Source: Saprospirales bacterium (GTDB taxonomy: Bacteria; Bacteroidota; Bacteroidia; Chitinophagales; Saprospiraceae). From it: a DNA stretch of 64,000 bases. The notes under the pieces are model-generated. The model saw only the letters and a list, made by a program, of their open reading frames with translations, was not told the DNA's origin and did no database searches. Shown in pieces: positions 8,511 through 17,771 of this stretch. Position 1 is the stretch's first letter. Each line of letters begins with the position of its first letter. The stretch lies in NCBI GenBank assembly GCA_016711045.1, contig JADJTT010000006.1:372001-436000 (forward strand). Reading direction: 5' to 3'. The translations under genes were made by a program, and so were the position numbers.

Positions 8511-9342
8511 CCTGGCCCCAGGTTTGCTGCTCGTGCTTTCCGCCCGCTACTTCTACATAAGTTATATCGCCTTCCGGATAACCGATCGCCTTCAATTCCC
8601 GGATCAGGTCGAGCGTGTCGTCGATCGAATCGATGACGCCGTTTTTATTGCGGTCGGAGGTTTCGTCTTCGGTGCCTGCTTGAAACCAGAATTTCAGGCC
8701 CGGGCGCTTTTCACCTGTTTTGACCAACTGATGGAGAATGCGGTCAGCATCAGGATCTTCTTCCCGGAAAGCTTTGGCGCGCCACCATAGCGCGCCGGAA
8801 AAAATACCGGCTTTCCCAAACAGATGCGGGTGATTCCAAACCAGGTCGAATGCCGATAAGGCTCCAAGGGAGAAGCCTGCGAAGGCGTGGCGTTGGGGGG
8901 CGGGATCGACGGGGAAATCGCGTTTGAAGCGGGGCATGAACTCATGGGTGAGAAAATAGGCGTACTCTTCCGCCCGGCTGCCACGCTTCAGGTAGTCGGG
9001 GTGATGTATCACGCCGTACTCCTGGAGCCGGTCGCCCGCATGAAACCCTACGGCGATCAGTGGTTCGATCTCTTTTTGCAGGATCAGACGCCGCAAGGTG
9101 GCCTTTAGCTGAACGGCCCGGAGGTCCTGTCCGTCATTGAAAAAAACAACGGGAAAAGTCCGGGTGGGGTCGGCCTGGGAGAGCGGCTCCGGCGGCAGGA
9201 ATACATCCACCCGCACCTTTCGCTTCAGGGCAGCGGAGCGGATCACCCAGATCCGGTTGGGTGCAAGCGGATCTTTTAAGAGCCCTGTCCTTTGCAGGTA
9301 TTGCCCGATCCGGGCCTTGATATGGGAATGGGAAGTACTCAT
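8458..9342 (-). CDS. Alpha/beta-hydrolase, putative esterase (esterase D/Fes-like)
   Basis: This 294-residue protein fits the PF00756 putative esterase family. The nucleophile elbow is GFSLGALSAFD near residue 155, and a late GGKHEQQTW supplies the likely catalytic histidine. The family includes siderophore esterases, S-formylglutathione hydrolase and acyl transferases. ATG 9342 (MSTSHSHIKARIG) is chosen: the upstream 47 open codons would run over the promoter of the divergent esterase. No signal peptide. The 3' end overlaps the end of the CHAT gene by 53 bases. It is divergent from a second PF00756 protein, only ~100 bases between their start codons, so they are probably co-regulated. Confidence 0.8.
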   Translation of the reverse strand: MSTSHSHIKARIGQYLQRTGLLKDPLAPNRIWVIRSAALKRKVRVDVFLPPEPLSQADPTRTFPVVFFNDGQDLRAVQLKATLRRLILQKEIEPLIAVGFHAGDRLQEYGVIHHPDYLKRGSRAEEYAYFLTHEFMPRFKRDFPVDPAPQRHAFAGFSLGALSAFDLVWNHPHLFGKAGIFSGALWWRAKAFREEDPDADRILHQLVKTGEKRPGLKFWFQAGTEDETSDRNKNGVIDSIDDTLDLIRELKAIGYPEGDITYVEVAGGKHEQQTWGQVMPDFLKWAFPFLPAVS

Positions 9343-9409
9343 TTCGGGCGCAATATAGTGGAATGTAGACGGTTCCAAAAAATCTCTTTTCAAGTGCTGA
9401 CTGAAAATG

Positions 9410-9417
9410 TATCTTTG
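9410..9417 (+). promoter_or_regulatory. Bacteroidota -7 box TATCTTTG for second esterase
   Basis: An exact TAnnTTTG match lies at 9410–9417, inside the longest open frame of the esterase that follows. Transcription from it would begin near 9424, which rules out ATG 9407 and supports TTG 9449 as the start. The -33 region is weak (TTT at 9387–9389). Confidence 0.5.
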
Positions 9418-9448
9418 TGCGAAATTCGTACTCAAAAAAAAATCGACG

Positions 9449-10153
9449 TTGAAAGAGCAATATTTTCGATGGTATTCACCCAACCTGAGCAGTGATATTG
9501 AAATGCTTGTTTGGGGGGACAGGGGCTATCCGGTCATTATTTTCCCGTCCACGATGGGGCGCTACTATGAGAGCAAGGACTTTGGATTGATCGAATCCGT
9601 GCGCTGGTTTGTGGAGCAGGGCCTGGTGCAGATCTTCTGCCCGGACAGTATGGACAAGCATAGCTGGTACAACAAGAAAATTCATCCGGCACAACGGGTA
9701 CGCAACCATATCTGGTACGACAAGATGGTAATGGAGGAGATCGTGGAAAAGATCCGCTGGAATACCGGTGCCGGCCGGGTTTGCGTGTCGGGCGCCAGTT
9801 TTGGGGGATTTCATGCGGCCAACTTTGCCTTCAAACACCCCGAATTGGTGAGCCACATTATCTCTATGAGCGGTTCCTTCGACATCCGTTCTTTTCTGGA
9901 CGGCTATTTTGACGATAATGTCTATTTTAATAACCCCGTCGATTTTGTGCCGGGTTTGAACCACCCTGACCTCTGGAAGATGAAGATCATTCTGGGCACC
10001 TCGGAGTGGGATATTTGCCTGGAAGGAAATAAGCGGCTATCCGAAATTCTCACAAACAAAGGAATAGACCACTGGCTGGATATCCGCGGCTGGAAACCGC
10101 ATGACTGGCCGTTGTGGAAGGAGATGTTTCCGCATTATCTTTCTTTGCTTTGA
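9449..10153 (+). CDS. Alpha/beta-hydrolase, esterase family, probable TTG start
   Basis: This ~234-residue PF00756-type hydrolase has the nucleophile motif GASFGGFHAA near residue 116, a charge-relay aspartate candidate in GTSEWD, and a terminal histidine in WKPHDWPLW. The family N-terminus usually reads E-Y-x-x-W-x-SPNL, here KEQYFRWYSPNL, which begins directly at TTG 9449. The frame is open back to ATG 9407, but a TATCTTTG promoter box lies just after that ATG. Relatives of this type are common next to ATP-grasp ligase genes in Bacteroidota (family knowledge, recalled). Here an ATP-grasp gene follows after 144 bases of repeat-rich spacer. Confidence 0.78.
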   Translation: MKEQYFRWYSPNLSSDIEMLVWGDRGYPVIIFPSTMGRYYESKDFGLIESVRWFVEQGLVQIFCPDSMDKHSWYNKKIHPAQRVRNHIWYDKMVMEEIVEKIRWNTGAGRVCVSGASFGGFHAANFAFKHPELVSHIISMSGSFDIRSFLDGYFDDNVYFNNPVDFVPGLNHPDLWKMKIILGTSEWDICLEGNKRLSEILTNKGIDHWLDIRGWKPHDWPLWKEMFPHYLSLL

Positions 10154-10205
10154 GCAAATTGAGTTTTAATGACAAATCAAATTTTAAACAATAATCATAT
10201 GAATA

Positions 10206-10290
10206 GTTTATGAAGTTTATCGGCTTCGCCTGTTTATGAAGTTTATTTCAACTCATAAACCCCATAAACCTCCTAAACCTCCTAAACGTA
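10206..10290. repeat. Iterated-word spacer: GTTTATGAAGTTTAT x2 and CCTAAACC words
   Basis: The 15-mer GTTTATGAAGTTTAT occurs at 10206–10220 and 10232–10246, separated by CGGCTTCGCCT. Inverted counterparts follow as CATAAACC, CATAAACC, CCTAAACC, CCTAAAC up to 10287. The 19-mer at 10214–10232 (AGTTTATCGGCTTCGCCTG) recurs exactly at 27037–27055. Confidence 0.8.
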
Positions 10291-10297
10291 CTTTTTT

Positions 10298-11332
10298 ATG
10301 AAAAAAATAGGTATCCTCTTCGGCCAGGAACGCAGTTTTCCGCAAGCATTCGTCGATCGTATCAACAGCAAGAAAGTAAAAGGCATACATGCTGAACTTC
10401 TCCATGCAGAAGAACTGATGCAGAATAAAGGCACAGGCTATGCAGTCATCGTCGATCGCATTTCGCAAGATGTGCCCTATTACCGCGCGTACCTGAAAAA
10501 CGCAGCTGCCACCGGTACTGCGGTGATCAACAACCCCTTCTGGTGGAGCGCCGACGAGAAATTTTTCAACAATGTATTGGCCGAACAGATCGGTGTGCCG
10601 GTGCCCAAGACGGTGCTACTGCCCTCGAAAGATCACCCTGACGATACGAATACCAATTCGTTTTCCAACCTGAAATATCCGATGGATTGGGATGCGATCT
10701 TTGATTACCTGGGCGGATTTCCGCTTTTCTTCAAACCGCATTCCGGTGGAGGATGGAAGAATGTGTACAAGGTGCACAATGCCGACGAGTTTTTCCGCGC
10801 TTACGGCGAAACGGGGCAACTAGTGATGATGCTGCAGGAAGCCATCGAGTTTGATTCTTATTTCCGTTGCTACGGCATTGGGCGGAAGCATGTGCGCATC
10901 ATGCACTACGAACCCCGCAATCCGCACCACTTGCGTTATTCGGCTGAGCACAAGGTGCCGGCTTCTCTGATGAAACAGATGGAAGCGTATGTCATTCGCA
11001 TCAACGAAGCGCTGGGCTACGATTTCAATACCGTCGAGTTTGCCGTGCGCAACGGGGTGCCCATCGCCATCGATTTCTGCAACCCGGCTCCCGATGCGGA
11101 ACGCACGTCGGTAGGGGACGAGAATTTTGAATGGGTCGTGGAGACGGCTGCCAATTATGCCATCGAGTGTGCGCAGGCAAATCAGGAAGGGAAAAACAAT
11201 TTGACCTGGGGTACGTTTGTACAAAATTCGGTAGCAGATATGAAGAAGGCGACGCCGGCGGTTAAAAAAGCGGCTCCGGCGGCAAAAAAAGAAGCCCCCA
11301 AAAAGATAACAGGCCGTTCTAAAAAATCGTAA
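10298..11332 (+). CDS. ATP-grasp ligase (RimK-like) with Lys/Ala/Pro-rich tail
   Basis: This 344-residue protein has a pre-ATP-grasp domain (residues 1–100; MKKIGILFGQERSFP) and an ATP-grasp domain (~100–290). The nucleotide lysine and glycine loop are in LFFKPHSGGGWKN, the hinge in MMLQEAIEF, and the metal ligands in VEFAVRNGVPIAIDFCNPA (Glu, Asp, Asn). ATP-grasp enzymes make amide or peptide bonds. After residue ~305 the chain becomes KKA-TPAVKKA-type low complexity, unlike the catalytic body, and may bind an acidic partner or nucleic acid. It opens a run of three same-strand genes with a glutamine amidotransferase and a second ATP-grasp protein. Substrates are unknown. Confidence 0.78.
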   Translation: MKKIGILFGQERSFPQAFVDRINSKKVKGIHAELLHAEELMQNKGTGYAVIVDRISQDVPYYRAYLKNAAATGTAVINNPFWWSADEKFFNNVLAEQIGVPVPKTVLLPSKDHPDDTNTNSFSNLKYPMDWDAIFDYLGGFPLFFKPHSGGGWKNVYKVHNADEFFRAYGETGQLVMMLQEAIEFDSYFRCYGIGRKHVRIMHYEPRNPHHLRYSAEHKVPASLMKQMEAYVIRINEALGYDFNTVEFAVRNGVPIAIDFCNPAPDAERTSVGDENFEWVVETAANYAIECAQANQEGKNNLTWGTFVQNSVADMKKATPAVKKAAPAAKKEAPKKITGRSKKS

Positions 11333-11336
11333 ATGA

Positions 11337-11410
11337 GGGATTGAAAGGGATTAGAAGGGATTGGATGGAATTAATCCCTGCTAATCCCCATTCAATCCCT
11401 TTTAATCCCT
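11337..11410. repeat. GGGATT iterated hairpin (locus 1)
   Basis: Three GGGATT-containing words (AGGGATTGAA, AGGGATTAGA, AGGGATTGGA) are followed by four inverted ones (TTAATCCCT, CTAATCCCC, TTCAATCCCT, TTTAATCCCT). The whole could fold to one long imperfect hairpin. It separates the ATP-grasp gene from the amidotransferase gene. The same word family recurs at 17772–17849. Confidence 0.8.
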
Positions 11411-11424
11411 GTTAAAACATACAA

Positions 11425-12240
11425 ATGACAAGACTAGCCATATTAGATCTCTACAACGGCGAACCCAACCTGGGTATAGCCTCCATCGAGAAGATACTCG
11501 GTAAATACAGGGACCAGATCGACTGGGTGCGTTTTGATGTGCGGCAGCGCGCAGAAGTACCTGCCATAGAAGATTTCGACCTGTTCATCTCCTCGGGGGG
11601 ACCGGGCAACCCGCTGGAAGGAGACGGGGTATGGGATCGCTTATGGCACGGCTGGGTGGATGAATTGTGGGAGCACAACCTCGAACACCCGGAGGCTAAG
11701 AAGTTCGCGTTCTTTATCTGCCATTCCTTTCAGATGTTGTGCCACCATTTTCATCTGGGCGATATCTGTGCACGAGATGCCAAGAGCTTCGGCACGTTTC
11801 CGGTACATCTGACCGATGCAGCGTTGGTTGATCCTATTTTCAAGCAACTTCCCAATCCCTTTTATGCGGCTGATTTCCGGGATTTTCAGGTGGTGCGACC
11901 GGATGTAATGCAATGCCAGGCATTGGGGGTGGAGATCCTGGCGCTGGAAAAGGTACGGCCCCATTTGCCGGAAGATCGCGCCCTGATGGCGATCCGGTTT
12001 TCGGAGGAGATCCTGGGCGTGCAGTTCCATCCCGAAGCTCATGTGCGCGGGATGTTGAGCCATTTTCAGGAAGAGTCCCGGATGGTACACGTCATCAACC
12101 ATTTCGGCAAGAAGAAATACGAAGAAATGATCAAAGACCTAAGCGATCCGGCCAAGATCCAGCTTACGCATGATGTGATTTTGCCGACGTTCCTGGAAAA
12201 ATCCATGGAATCGTTGAAGGAACACAACGTTCTCGCTTGA
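11425..12240 (+). CDS. Class I glutamine amidotransferase-like protein
   Basis: This 271-residue protein is a stand-alone GATase1 domain. The nucleophile is Cys99 in FFICHSFQM and the other triad members are His202 and Glu204 in GVQFHPEAH, so the Cys-His-Glu triad is complete. An oxyanion-type glycine turn SSGGPGNP is near residue 58. GATase1 enzymes hydrolyse glutamine and pass ammonia to a synthetase, or hydrolyse gamma-glutamyl amides. Unlike GuaA or CarA there is no fused synthetase; the flanking ATP-grasp proteins are the obvious partners. It is 19 bases upstream of the second ATP-grasp gene, so the two are almost surely co-transcribed. Confidence 0.85.
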   Translation: MTRLAILDLYNGEPNLGIASIEKILGKYRDQIDWVRFDVRQRAEVPAIEDFDLFISSGGPGNPLEGDGVWDRLWHGWVDELWEHNLEHPEAKKFAFFICHSFQMLCHHFHLGDICARDAKSFGTFPVHLTDAALVDPIFKQLPNPFYAADFRDFQVVRPDVMQCQALGVEILALEKVRPHLPEDRALMAIRFSEEILGVQFHPEAHVRGMLSHFQEESRMVHVINHFGKKKYEEMIKDLSDPAKIQLTHDVILPTFLEKSMESLKEHNVLA

Positions 12241-12259
12241 CACGCCTTAATATTGTGAT

Positions 12260-13449
12260 ATGATACCCTCGCTGCGCCGCTCTTTCAACGAGAAATTTAC
12301 CGTCGCCAAATACGAGGCGATGCAGGATTGGATCGCCCGGCAACACGGACATCGTGCCGTATTCCGCATTGCAGAAACTCCGGTATTTATTCCGGATGAC
12401 CTGTTGGAAAAAGTCAAAAAAGCCTGCGACGATGTGATCGATGTCATTTTGCAGCCTGATTTTAAAACGCGGACCCAAGGCGCCCTGGTGATGGATAAAA
12501 ATGTGCCCAATGAACCGGCACATTCGACCTTCCTGCAAATGGATTTCGGGATCTGTGAAGATGGGAATGGAGGGTTTACTCCCCAACTGATCGAACTTCA
12601 GGGGTTTCCCTCGCTTTACTGTTACCAGGATCTGGCAAGCAGGGCCTATAAAAAATTCTTTCCCGTTCCCGATGATTATACCCATCTCTTCAATGGCCTG
12701 ACCAGCGAATCCTATATCGAATTGCTGCGGGAGGTCATCGTAGGGGATACCCCCCCTGCACAAGTAATTTTATTGGAACTGGAGCCGCACAAGCAAACGA
12801 CCCAGATCGACTTTTGGGCAACGCGCGACCTGCTCGGCATCCCTGTCTTATGTATTACCGACCTGAAAGTATCGGGCAGGAGTGTGTATTACGAAAAAAT
12901 GGCAAGAAGATCCCTGTGCGCAAGATCTACAACCGGGTCATTTTCGATGAGCTCTGGCCCCGCACCGACCTGAAGCGCGAATTTTTCTTCCCGGAAGACT
13001 ATGACGTTACCTATGTCGGCCATCCCAACTGGTTTTTCCGCATCAGCAAATACACGTTGCCACTGATCCACAGCCCGTACGTACCGGAAACCTGGTTTCT
13101 CGACGAGTTGCCGGTTATCCCCGACAACTTGTCGGACTACGTGCTCAAGCCGCTGTTTTCCTTTGCAGGACAGGGGGTGCTCATCAATCCTACGCACGAG
13201 GATATCGAGTCGTTGGAAAGCCCGGAGCAGTATATTCTTCAGAAAAAAGTGCAATACGCTTCCGTTATCGAAACCCCAAACGAACCCGCTAAATTCGAGT
13301 TGCGCATGATGTTTCTCTGGAAAGACGGCGAGCCACGTCCCACGTTAGTCAACAACCTCCTTCGCCTCAGCAAAGCGGAGATGGTGGGCGTGCGGTACAA
13401 CAAGGATAAAGATTGGGTCGGAGGGAGCGTCGGGTTTCATCGCATTTGA
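12260..13449 (+). CDS. ATP-grasp-type ligase, split by a one-base frameshift
   Basis: Two overlapping frames make one protein of about 396 residues. The first runs from ATG 12260 and keeps sense to VYYEK near 12896; the second picks up as NGKKIPVRKIYNRVIFDELW and runs to 13449. The switch is at the A6 run 12894–12899: one extra A would restore the frame. The N-terminal ~200 residues are an unassigned alpha/beta region (QMDFGICEDGNGGFTPQLIE). The C-terminal part has ATP-grasp features: lysine and Gly loop in YVLKPLFSFAGQGV, hinge YILQKKV, and FELRMMFLW. It resembles other carboxylate-amine ligases loosely; substrates unknown. It closes the ATP-grasp/GATase/ATP-grasp run. A sequencing error, a real mutation or -1 slippage on the A-run are all possible. 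Confidence 0.72.
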
Positions 13450-13476
13450 GCATTTTTTTTCGGTCAACTGTTATAA

Positions 13477-13510
13477 ATAAGCGGATTGCTGCGCAGCTAA
13501 CCCCGCTTAT
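13477..13510. promoter_or_regulatory. Inverted repeat upstream of the hybrid two-component gene
   Basis: ATAAGCGG (13477–13484) and CCGCTTAT (13503–13510) are perfect 8-bp arms 18 bases apart, ending 14 bases before the ATG of the AraC-type regulator. It could be an operator or the weak terminator of the preceding gene; no T-run follows. Confidence 0.4.
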
Positions 13511-13524
13511 GTTGAAGTTATCCT

Positions 13525-16500
13525 ATGCAATCAGACTTGGCCATATTGAAGTCATCACTTATCTGTATTGCCGTTTGGACAGGGATGATGACCCTCACTG
13601 CTCAAACCGCTCCTCCCGCTCTATTTTTTGATCACCTCAGCACGGAGGAAGGCCTTTCCTACTCCCGGGTGCGTGCGTTCTGCCAGGACCGTACGGGCTT
13701 TGTTTGGATCTGTACCGAGGCAGGCCTGAATAAATACGATGGCGCTGGTTTTACCGTATTTAAAAGCCACCCCGAATACCCGGGAAGTTTAGCTTCCAAT
13801 TCGATCCCCATCATTTTAGAGGACAGCCGGGGCAATTTTTGGATCGGCACCAAAAGTGGACTGCAATTGATGGACCGACATAGAAATACCTTTTTCCCTG
13901 ATTCGGATAGATCACAGTCTCCTCTTGCCCGAATCAATCACGTATTGGTCTTGAAGGAAGACCGGTCCGGCCATCTTTGGGTGGGCACTACAAATGGGCT
14001 CTACCGGCTTACCCTGCCGTCCAATCCTATCTCTTCGGCTGAAATGCTTCGGGAACAGGCTGAAAACGGCGACTTATTACTAACAGCCTTTTCACGCGAC
14101 GAACGCGACCAGCGGAGCTTGAGTAACAACCGGGTTTGGGCTTTAGCGGAAGACCAGAAAGGAACGATTTGGGTGGGTACGGAATCAGGACTGAATTTCT
14201 TTAACCCCCAAACCAACACCCTAAACCGGTGGCCTTCATCAGGTCCACAACCGGATATTCCAGCGCTAGGCAATACCGCTATTCGTGCCCTGAAAGCCGA
14301 TCATAATGGATTTCTATGGGTGGGTACTTCCGATGGGCTCATTCGCCTGTCTGCTGACCGAAAAAGTGCCCAACTATTCAACGCAAAAGGGAAAAGTCCG
14401 CTCAGCCTAAGCGATGATTTTATCACGGCGATTGAGGAAGACAGCAGGGGCAACATCTGGATCGGATCAGATGGGGGAGGGCTGATGCAATGGGTCCCGG
14501 GCGAGAATCGATTCATCTACCACCTGCACATGCCCAATGAACCCCGGAGTTTGGGGGATAATAACATTGAATCTATTTATGCAGACAGGGACGGAGGATT
14601 GTGGATCGGGCATCACAAGGGGATTAGCTACCTGAATAACTACCGCAAACCCTTCCAGTACTGGGCCAACTATGGAACCCCCACTTCCCTGAGCCCCGGT
14701 ATGATCACCTGTTTTGCCGAGCGCCCCGATGGAAATGTATGGGTTGGCATCGATGATGGAGGCGTAGACTTGTTTGACCGGAAAACCGGAATATTTTGGC
14801 ACTTGAAAAACGAAGCCGGTAATCCCCAAAGCCTGGGCAACAACGATGTGATTTCCCTGCTGGAAGATAGCCGTGGAGAGCTGTGGATAGGAAGTTGGGG
14901 AGGAGGTCTCACCCGGTTTGTCCCGTCGACTTTTCAGGGACAACCCTCCGGCGTGTTCACCCATTATATGCCGGATGGAAAACCTGGCAGTATCGAGGCC
15001 ATTGAAATTTGGGCGATCTTTGAAGATCGTGAAGAAAAGATCTGGCTAGGGTCTGTTGATAGCGGGTTGGCTTTTTTCGACCGGGAAACCAATACGTTCA
15101 AAAGCTTTCGGTACGAAGAAAATAACCCGAAAAGCCTACTGGAAAACTGGGTACTGGACATTTGTGAAGACCTGGAAGGCCATTTGTGGGTGGCTACTAC
15201 CGGGGGAATTAGCCGCCTGGACCGGGACAAGCATACGTTTGAAAATTACCCGGTCGGAGAGCAAGGCGCCAATGTGGCCATATATGACATGGTGCCTGAA
15301 CCGAATGGGAAATTCTGGATGGCTACCCGAAACGGGTTGAAGCTATTTGATCTGGCAAGCCGCGAAATCAAGACCTGGGGGGAACGCGAAGGGTTGGCGG
15401 ACAACTTCGTCAGCAGTATATTGAAGGACGATCGAGGCAACTTATGGCTTGGCACTGGAAAAGGCGTTTCCAAATTCGATCCGCAATCAGGGACTTTTCG
15501 GAATTACGATTCGAGGGATGGCCTGCAATCCGGTGATTTTTCGGGGGCTCATTTGAAGTCGGCTGCAGGAGAGTTGCTTTTTGGGGGAATAAATGGATTT
15601 AACCTGTTTGACCCGGATAGCATCCAGGATCAGCCCCTGGTGCCACCTATTATCATTACCGATTTTAAGTTGTTTAATCAGTCCGTTCCCGTCCGGGCCT
15701 CTGCAGGAGATACGTTGGCCTACTCGTCTCCTCTAAAGCAGCCTGCTTCCCATACAAAAGAGATAAAACTCTCGTATTGGCAGGATGATTTTTCCTTCGA
15801 ATTTGCTGCACTCAACTACCTCAGCCCCGAGAAGAACAAGTATAAATACCAGCTTCTTGGGAATGATAAAAACTGGATCGAAACCGATGCCGCCCGCAAT
15901 TTTGCCAATTACACGAATTTAAAACCCGGCACCTATACTTTCCGCGTCATCGGGTCGAATAATGATGGGGTCTGGAATAAAACAGGCGCTTCGGTTTGCA
16001 TTGTCATCGCTCCGCCCTGGTGGCGTACCTGGTGGGCTTATGTGGTCTATTTGTTATCCCTTGGGGCGATAGGTTTCTTTTTGTGGAGAAATGAAACGCG
16101 CCGCCAACGCATGAAGCACGACCTGGAGCTAAAACAACTACAGGCCGACCAGTTGAAGGAACTGGACCAAACAAAGACCCGGCTATACACCAATATCACC
16201 CACGAATTCCGCACGCCTCTGACGGTCATCCTCGGGATGGCGGATCAATTGGAAAAAGACCCGAAGAACAGGCTGCAGGAAGGCCTCAGGTTGATACGCC
16301 GCAATGGTAGCCATCTGTTGGCCCTCATCAATCAGTTGCTCGACCTGGCCAAACTGCAGTCTAACCGCATGGTCGTGCAGCTCATACAGGGAGATATTGT
16401 GGTCTATTTGAAATACATCGCCGAGTCATTCAACTCTATGGCTGCGGCCAAAGACCTGCGTATCTCGACCTACAGTGACCCGGAATCCATCGTGATGGAC

Positions 16501-17721
16501 TTCGATCGGGATAAGATTATGAAAATCGCATCCAACCTGCTATCCAACGCGGTCAAGTTTACGCCTCCAGGTGGGGAGATCATCCTCCGGATCAGGCTCG
16601 AAAAAGAACAGGGAAGCGATGCAGAAACACTCGTTTTCGACGTCAGCGATACGGGGATCGGTATTCCTCCCGATCAATTGCCCCATATTTTCGAACGATT
16701 TTACCAGGCCGATTCTTCCAACACCCGCAAGGGGGAAGGTACCGGGATCGGGTTAGCCCTGGTGCAGGAATTGGTGAAACTCTTTGACGGCCAAATTTCT
16801 GTGGAAAGCGTTCAGGGAAAGGGAAGCACATTTACAGTCCAATTGCCGATCAGGCATACGGCGGCGCTGGAAACCGAACTCCACATACAGGAAATGCAGC
16901 CTCTTGAAGAAGCCGTATCAGAAAGGGTGCCTTTGGTTGAAGGAGGAAATCAATTCAGTGGGAATGAAGATTGGCCCTTGATGTTGATCGTGGAAGACAA
17001 TCCGGACGTGCGTACCTTTCTGGTCGGGTGTCTCGACCAACAATACCGGATCGTTACTGCGGAGAACGGACAAATAGGCATAAATAAAGCGTTGGAACTC
17101 GTCCCCGACATCATTATCAGCGATGTGATGATGCCGGAAAAGGATGGCTTTGAAGTGTGTGATATCCTTAAAAAGGATACTCGTACCAGCCATATCCCCA
17201 TCGTGATGCTCACCGCCCGGACCACGGTGGAAGACCGGATCACCGGCCTGGAAAGGGGGGCGGATGCCTATATGGCCAAGCCCTTCCATCAGGGCGAACT
17301 GATAGTCCAATTGCAAAATCTTCTGGATTCACGTCGTCGCCTTCAGGAACGGTACCGCAACCTGGATTCTCCTGCCGAACAAGCTACTCCCGATGAAAAG
17401 GTGGAAGACGCTTTTTTACTGGAATTGCGCGGCATCATTGAATCTCAAATGGCCGATGCCGGCTTTTCCATCGAATATCTTTGCCGTAAAATGGCGATGA
17501 GCCGAATGCAACTCCACCGAAAGATTAAGGCCTTGACAGACCAGTCTACTTCTCTATACATCCGCAGTATCCGCCTCCAACGCGCCCGCCACCTGTTTAC
17601 CACCACCGAATTAAACGTTTCGGAAGTAGCCTATGAGGTGGGGTTTGATGACCCCAAATATTTCAGCCGGGTATTTTCGGAAGAGTTTGGAGTGGCGCCG
17701 AGTGATTTTAGAACCAAATGA
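13525..17721 (+). CDS. Hybrid two-component system protein (propeller–histidine kinase–receiver–AraC)
   Basis: This 1398-residue one-protein signalling system has a signal peptide (residues 1–27, ending TLTAQ), two seven-bladed-type periplasmic propellers made of two-component regulator repeats (~40–690; repeated DxxGxxWIGT), a Y_Y_Y domain (~755–830), one membrane helix (~835–855, AYVVYLLSLGAIGFFLW), HisKA with His893 in THEFRTP, HATPase_c (~990–1110; DTGIGIP, GTGIGLAL), a receiver with phospho-acceptor Asp1200 in ISDVMMPEKDG, and a C-terminal AraC helix-turn-helix (~1290–1398). In Bacteroidota such proteins sense an external, often glycan-derived, ligand and switch on a nearby cluster. Here the next genes are the P450/Rieske cluster, not a susCD glycan locus, which makes the ligand uncertain. 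Confidence 0.95.
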   Translation: MQSDLAILKSSLICIAVWTGMMTLTAQTAPPALFFDHLSTEEGLSYSRVRAFCQDRTGFVWICTEAGLNKYDGAGFTVFKSHPEYPGSLASNSIPIILEDSRGNFWIGTKSGLQLMDRHRNTFFPDSDRSQSPLARINHVLVLKEDRSGHLWVGTTNGLYRLTLPSNPISSAEMLREQAENGDLLLTAFSRDERDQRSLSNNRVWALAEDQKGTIWVGTESGLNFFNPQTNTLNRWPSSGPQPDIPALGNTAIRALKADHNGFLWVGTSDGLIRLSADRKSAQLFNAKGKSPLSLSDDFITAIEEDSRGNIWIGSDGGGLMQWVPGENRFIYHLHMPNEPRSLGDNNIESIYADRDGGLWIGHHKGISYLNNYRKPFQYWANYGTPTSLSPGMITCFAERPDGNVWVGIDDGGVDLFDRKTGIFWHLKNEAGNPQSLGNNDVISLLEDSRGELWIGSWGGGLTRFVPSTFQGQPSGVFTHYMPDGKPGSIEAIEIWAIFEDREEKIWLGSVDSGLAFFDRETNTFKSFRYEENNPKSLLENWVLDICEDLEGHLWVATTGGISRLDRDKHTFENYPVGEQGANVAIYDMVPEPNGKFWMATRNGLKLFDLASREIKTWGEREGLADNFVSSILKDDRGNLWLGTGKGVSKFDPQSGTFRNYDSRDGLQSGDFSGAHLKSAAGELLFGGINGFNLFDPDSIQDQPLVPPIIITDFKLFNQSVPVRASAGDTLAYSSPLKQPASHTKEIKLSYWQDDFSFEFAALNYLSPEKNKYKYQLLGNDKNWIETDAARNFANYTNLKPGTYTFRVIGSNNDGVWNKTGASVCIVIAPPWWRTWWAYVVYLLSLGAIGFFLWRNETRRQRMKHDLELKQLQADQLKELDQTKTRLYTNITHEFRTPLTVILGMADQLEKDPKNRLQEGLRLIRRNGSHLLALINQLLDLAKLQSNRMVVQLIQGDIVVYLKYIAESFNSMAAAKDLRISTYSDPESIVMDFDRDKIMKIASNLLSNAVKFTPPGGEIILRIRLEKEQGSDAETLVFDVSDTGIGIPPDQLPHIFERFYQADSSNTRKGEGTGIGLALVQELVKLFDGQISVESVQGKGSTFTVQLPIRHTAALETELHIQEMQPLEEAVSERVPLVEGGNQFSGNEDWPLMLIVEDNPDVRTFLVGCLDQQYRIVTAENGQIGINKALELVPDIIISDVMMPEKDGFEVCDILKKDTRTSHIPIVMLTARTTVEDRITGLERGADAYMAKPFHQGELIVQLQNLLDSRRRLQERYRNLDSPAEQATPDEKVEDAFLLELRGIIESQMADAGFSIEYLCRKMAMSRMQLHRKIKALTDQSTSLYIRSIRLQRARHLFTTTELNVSEVAYEVGFDDPKYFSRVFSEEFGVAPSDFRTK

Positions 17722-17771
17722 GGCCGTTTTGGCAGTGTTAATAACGGATGTTCCGCAGCCAGAAATAATTT

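Noticed and set aside
9407..9448. ATG 9407 as start of the second esterase
   Set aside because: The -7 box TATCTTTG lies at 9410–9417, so the mRNA would start after that ATG, and the family N-terminus begins at TTG 9449.
12814..13449. Second ATP-grasp half as a separate gene starting at ATG 12814
   Set aside because: Its first ~27 residues overlap the first frame and make no sense; meaning begins exactly at the A6 run, as expected for one split gene.
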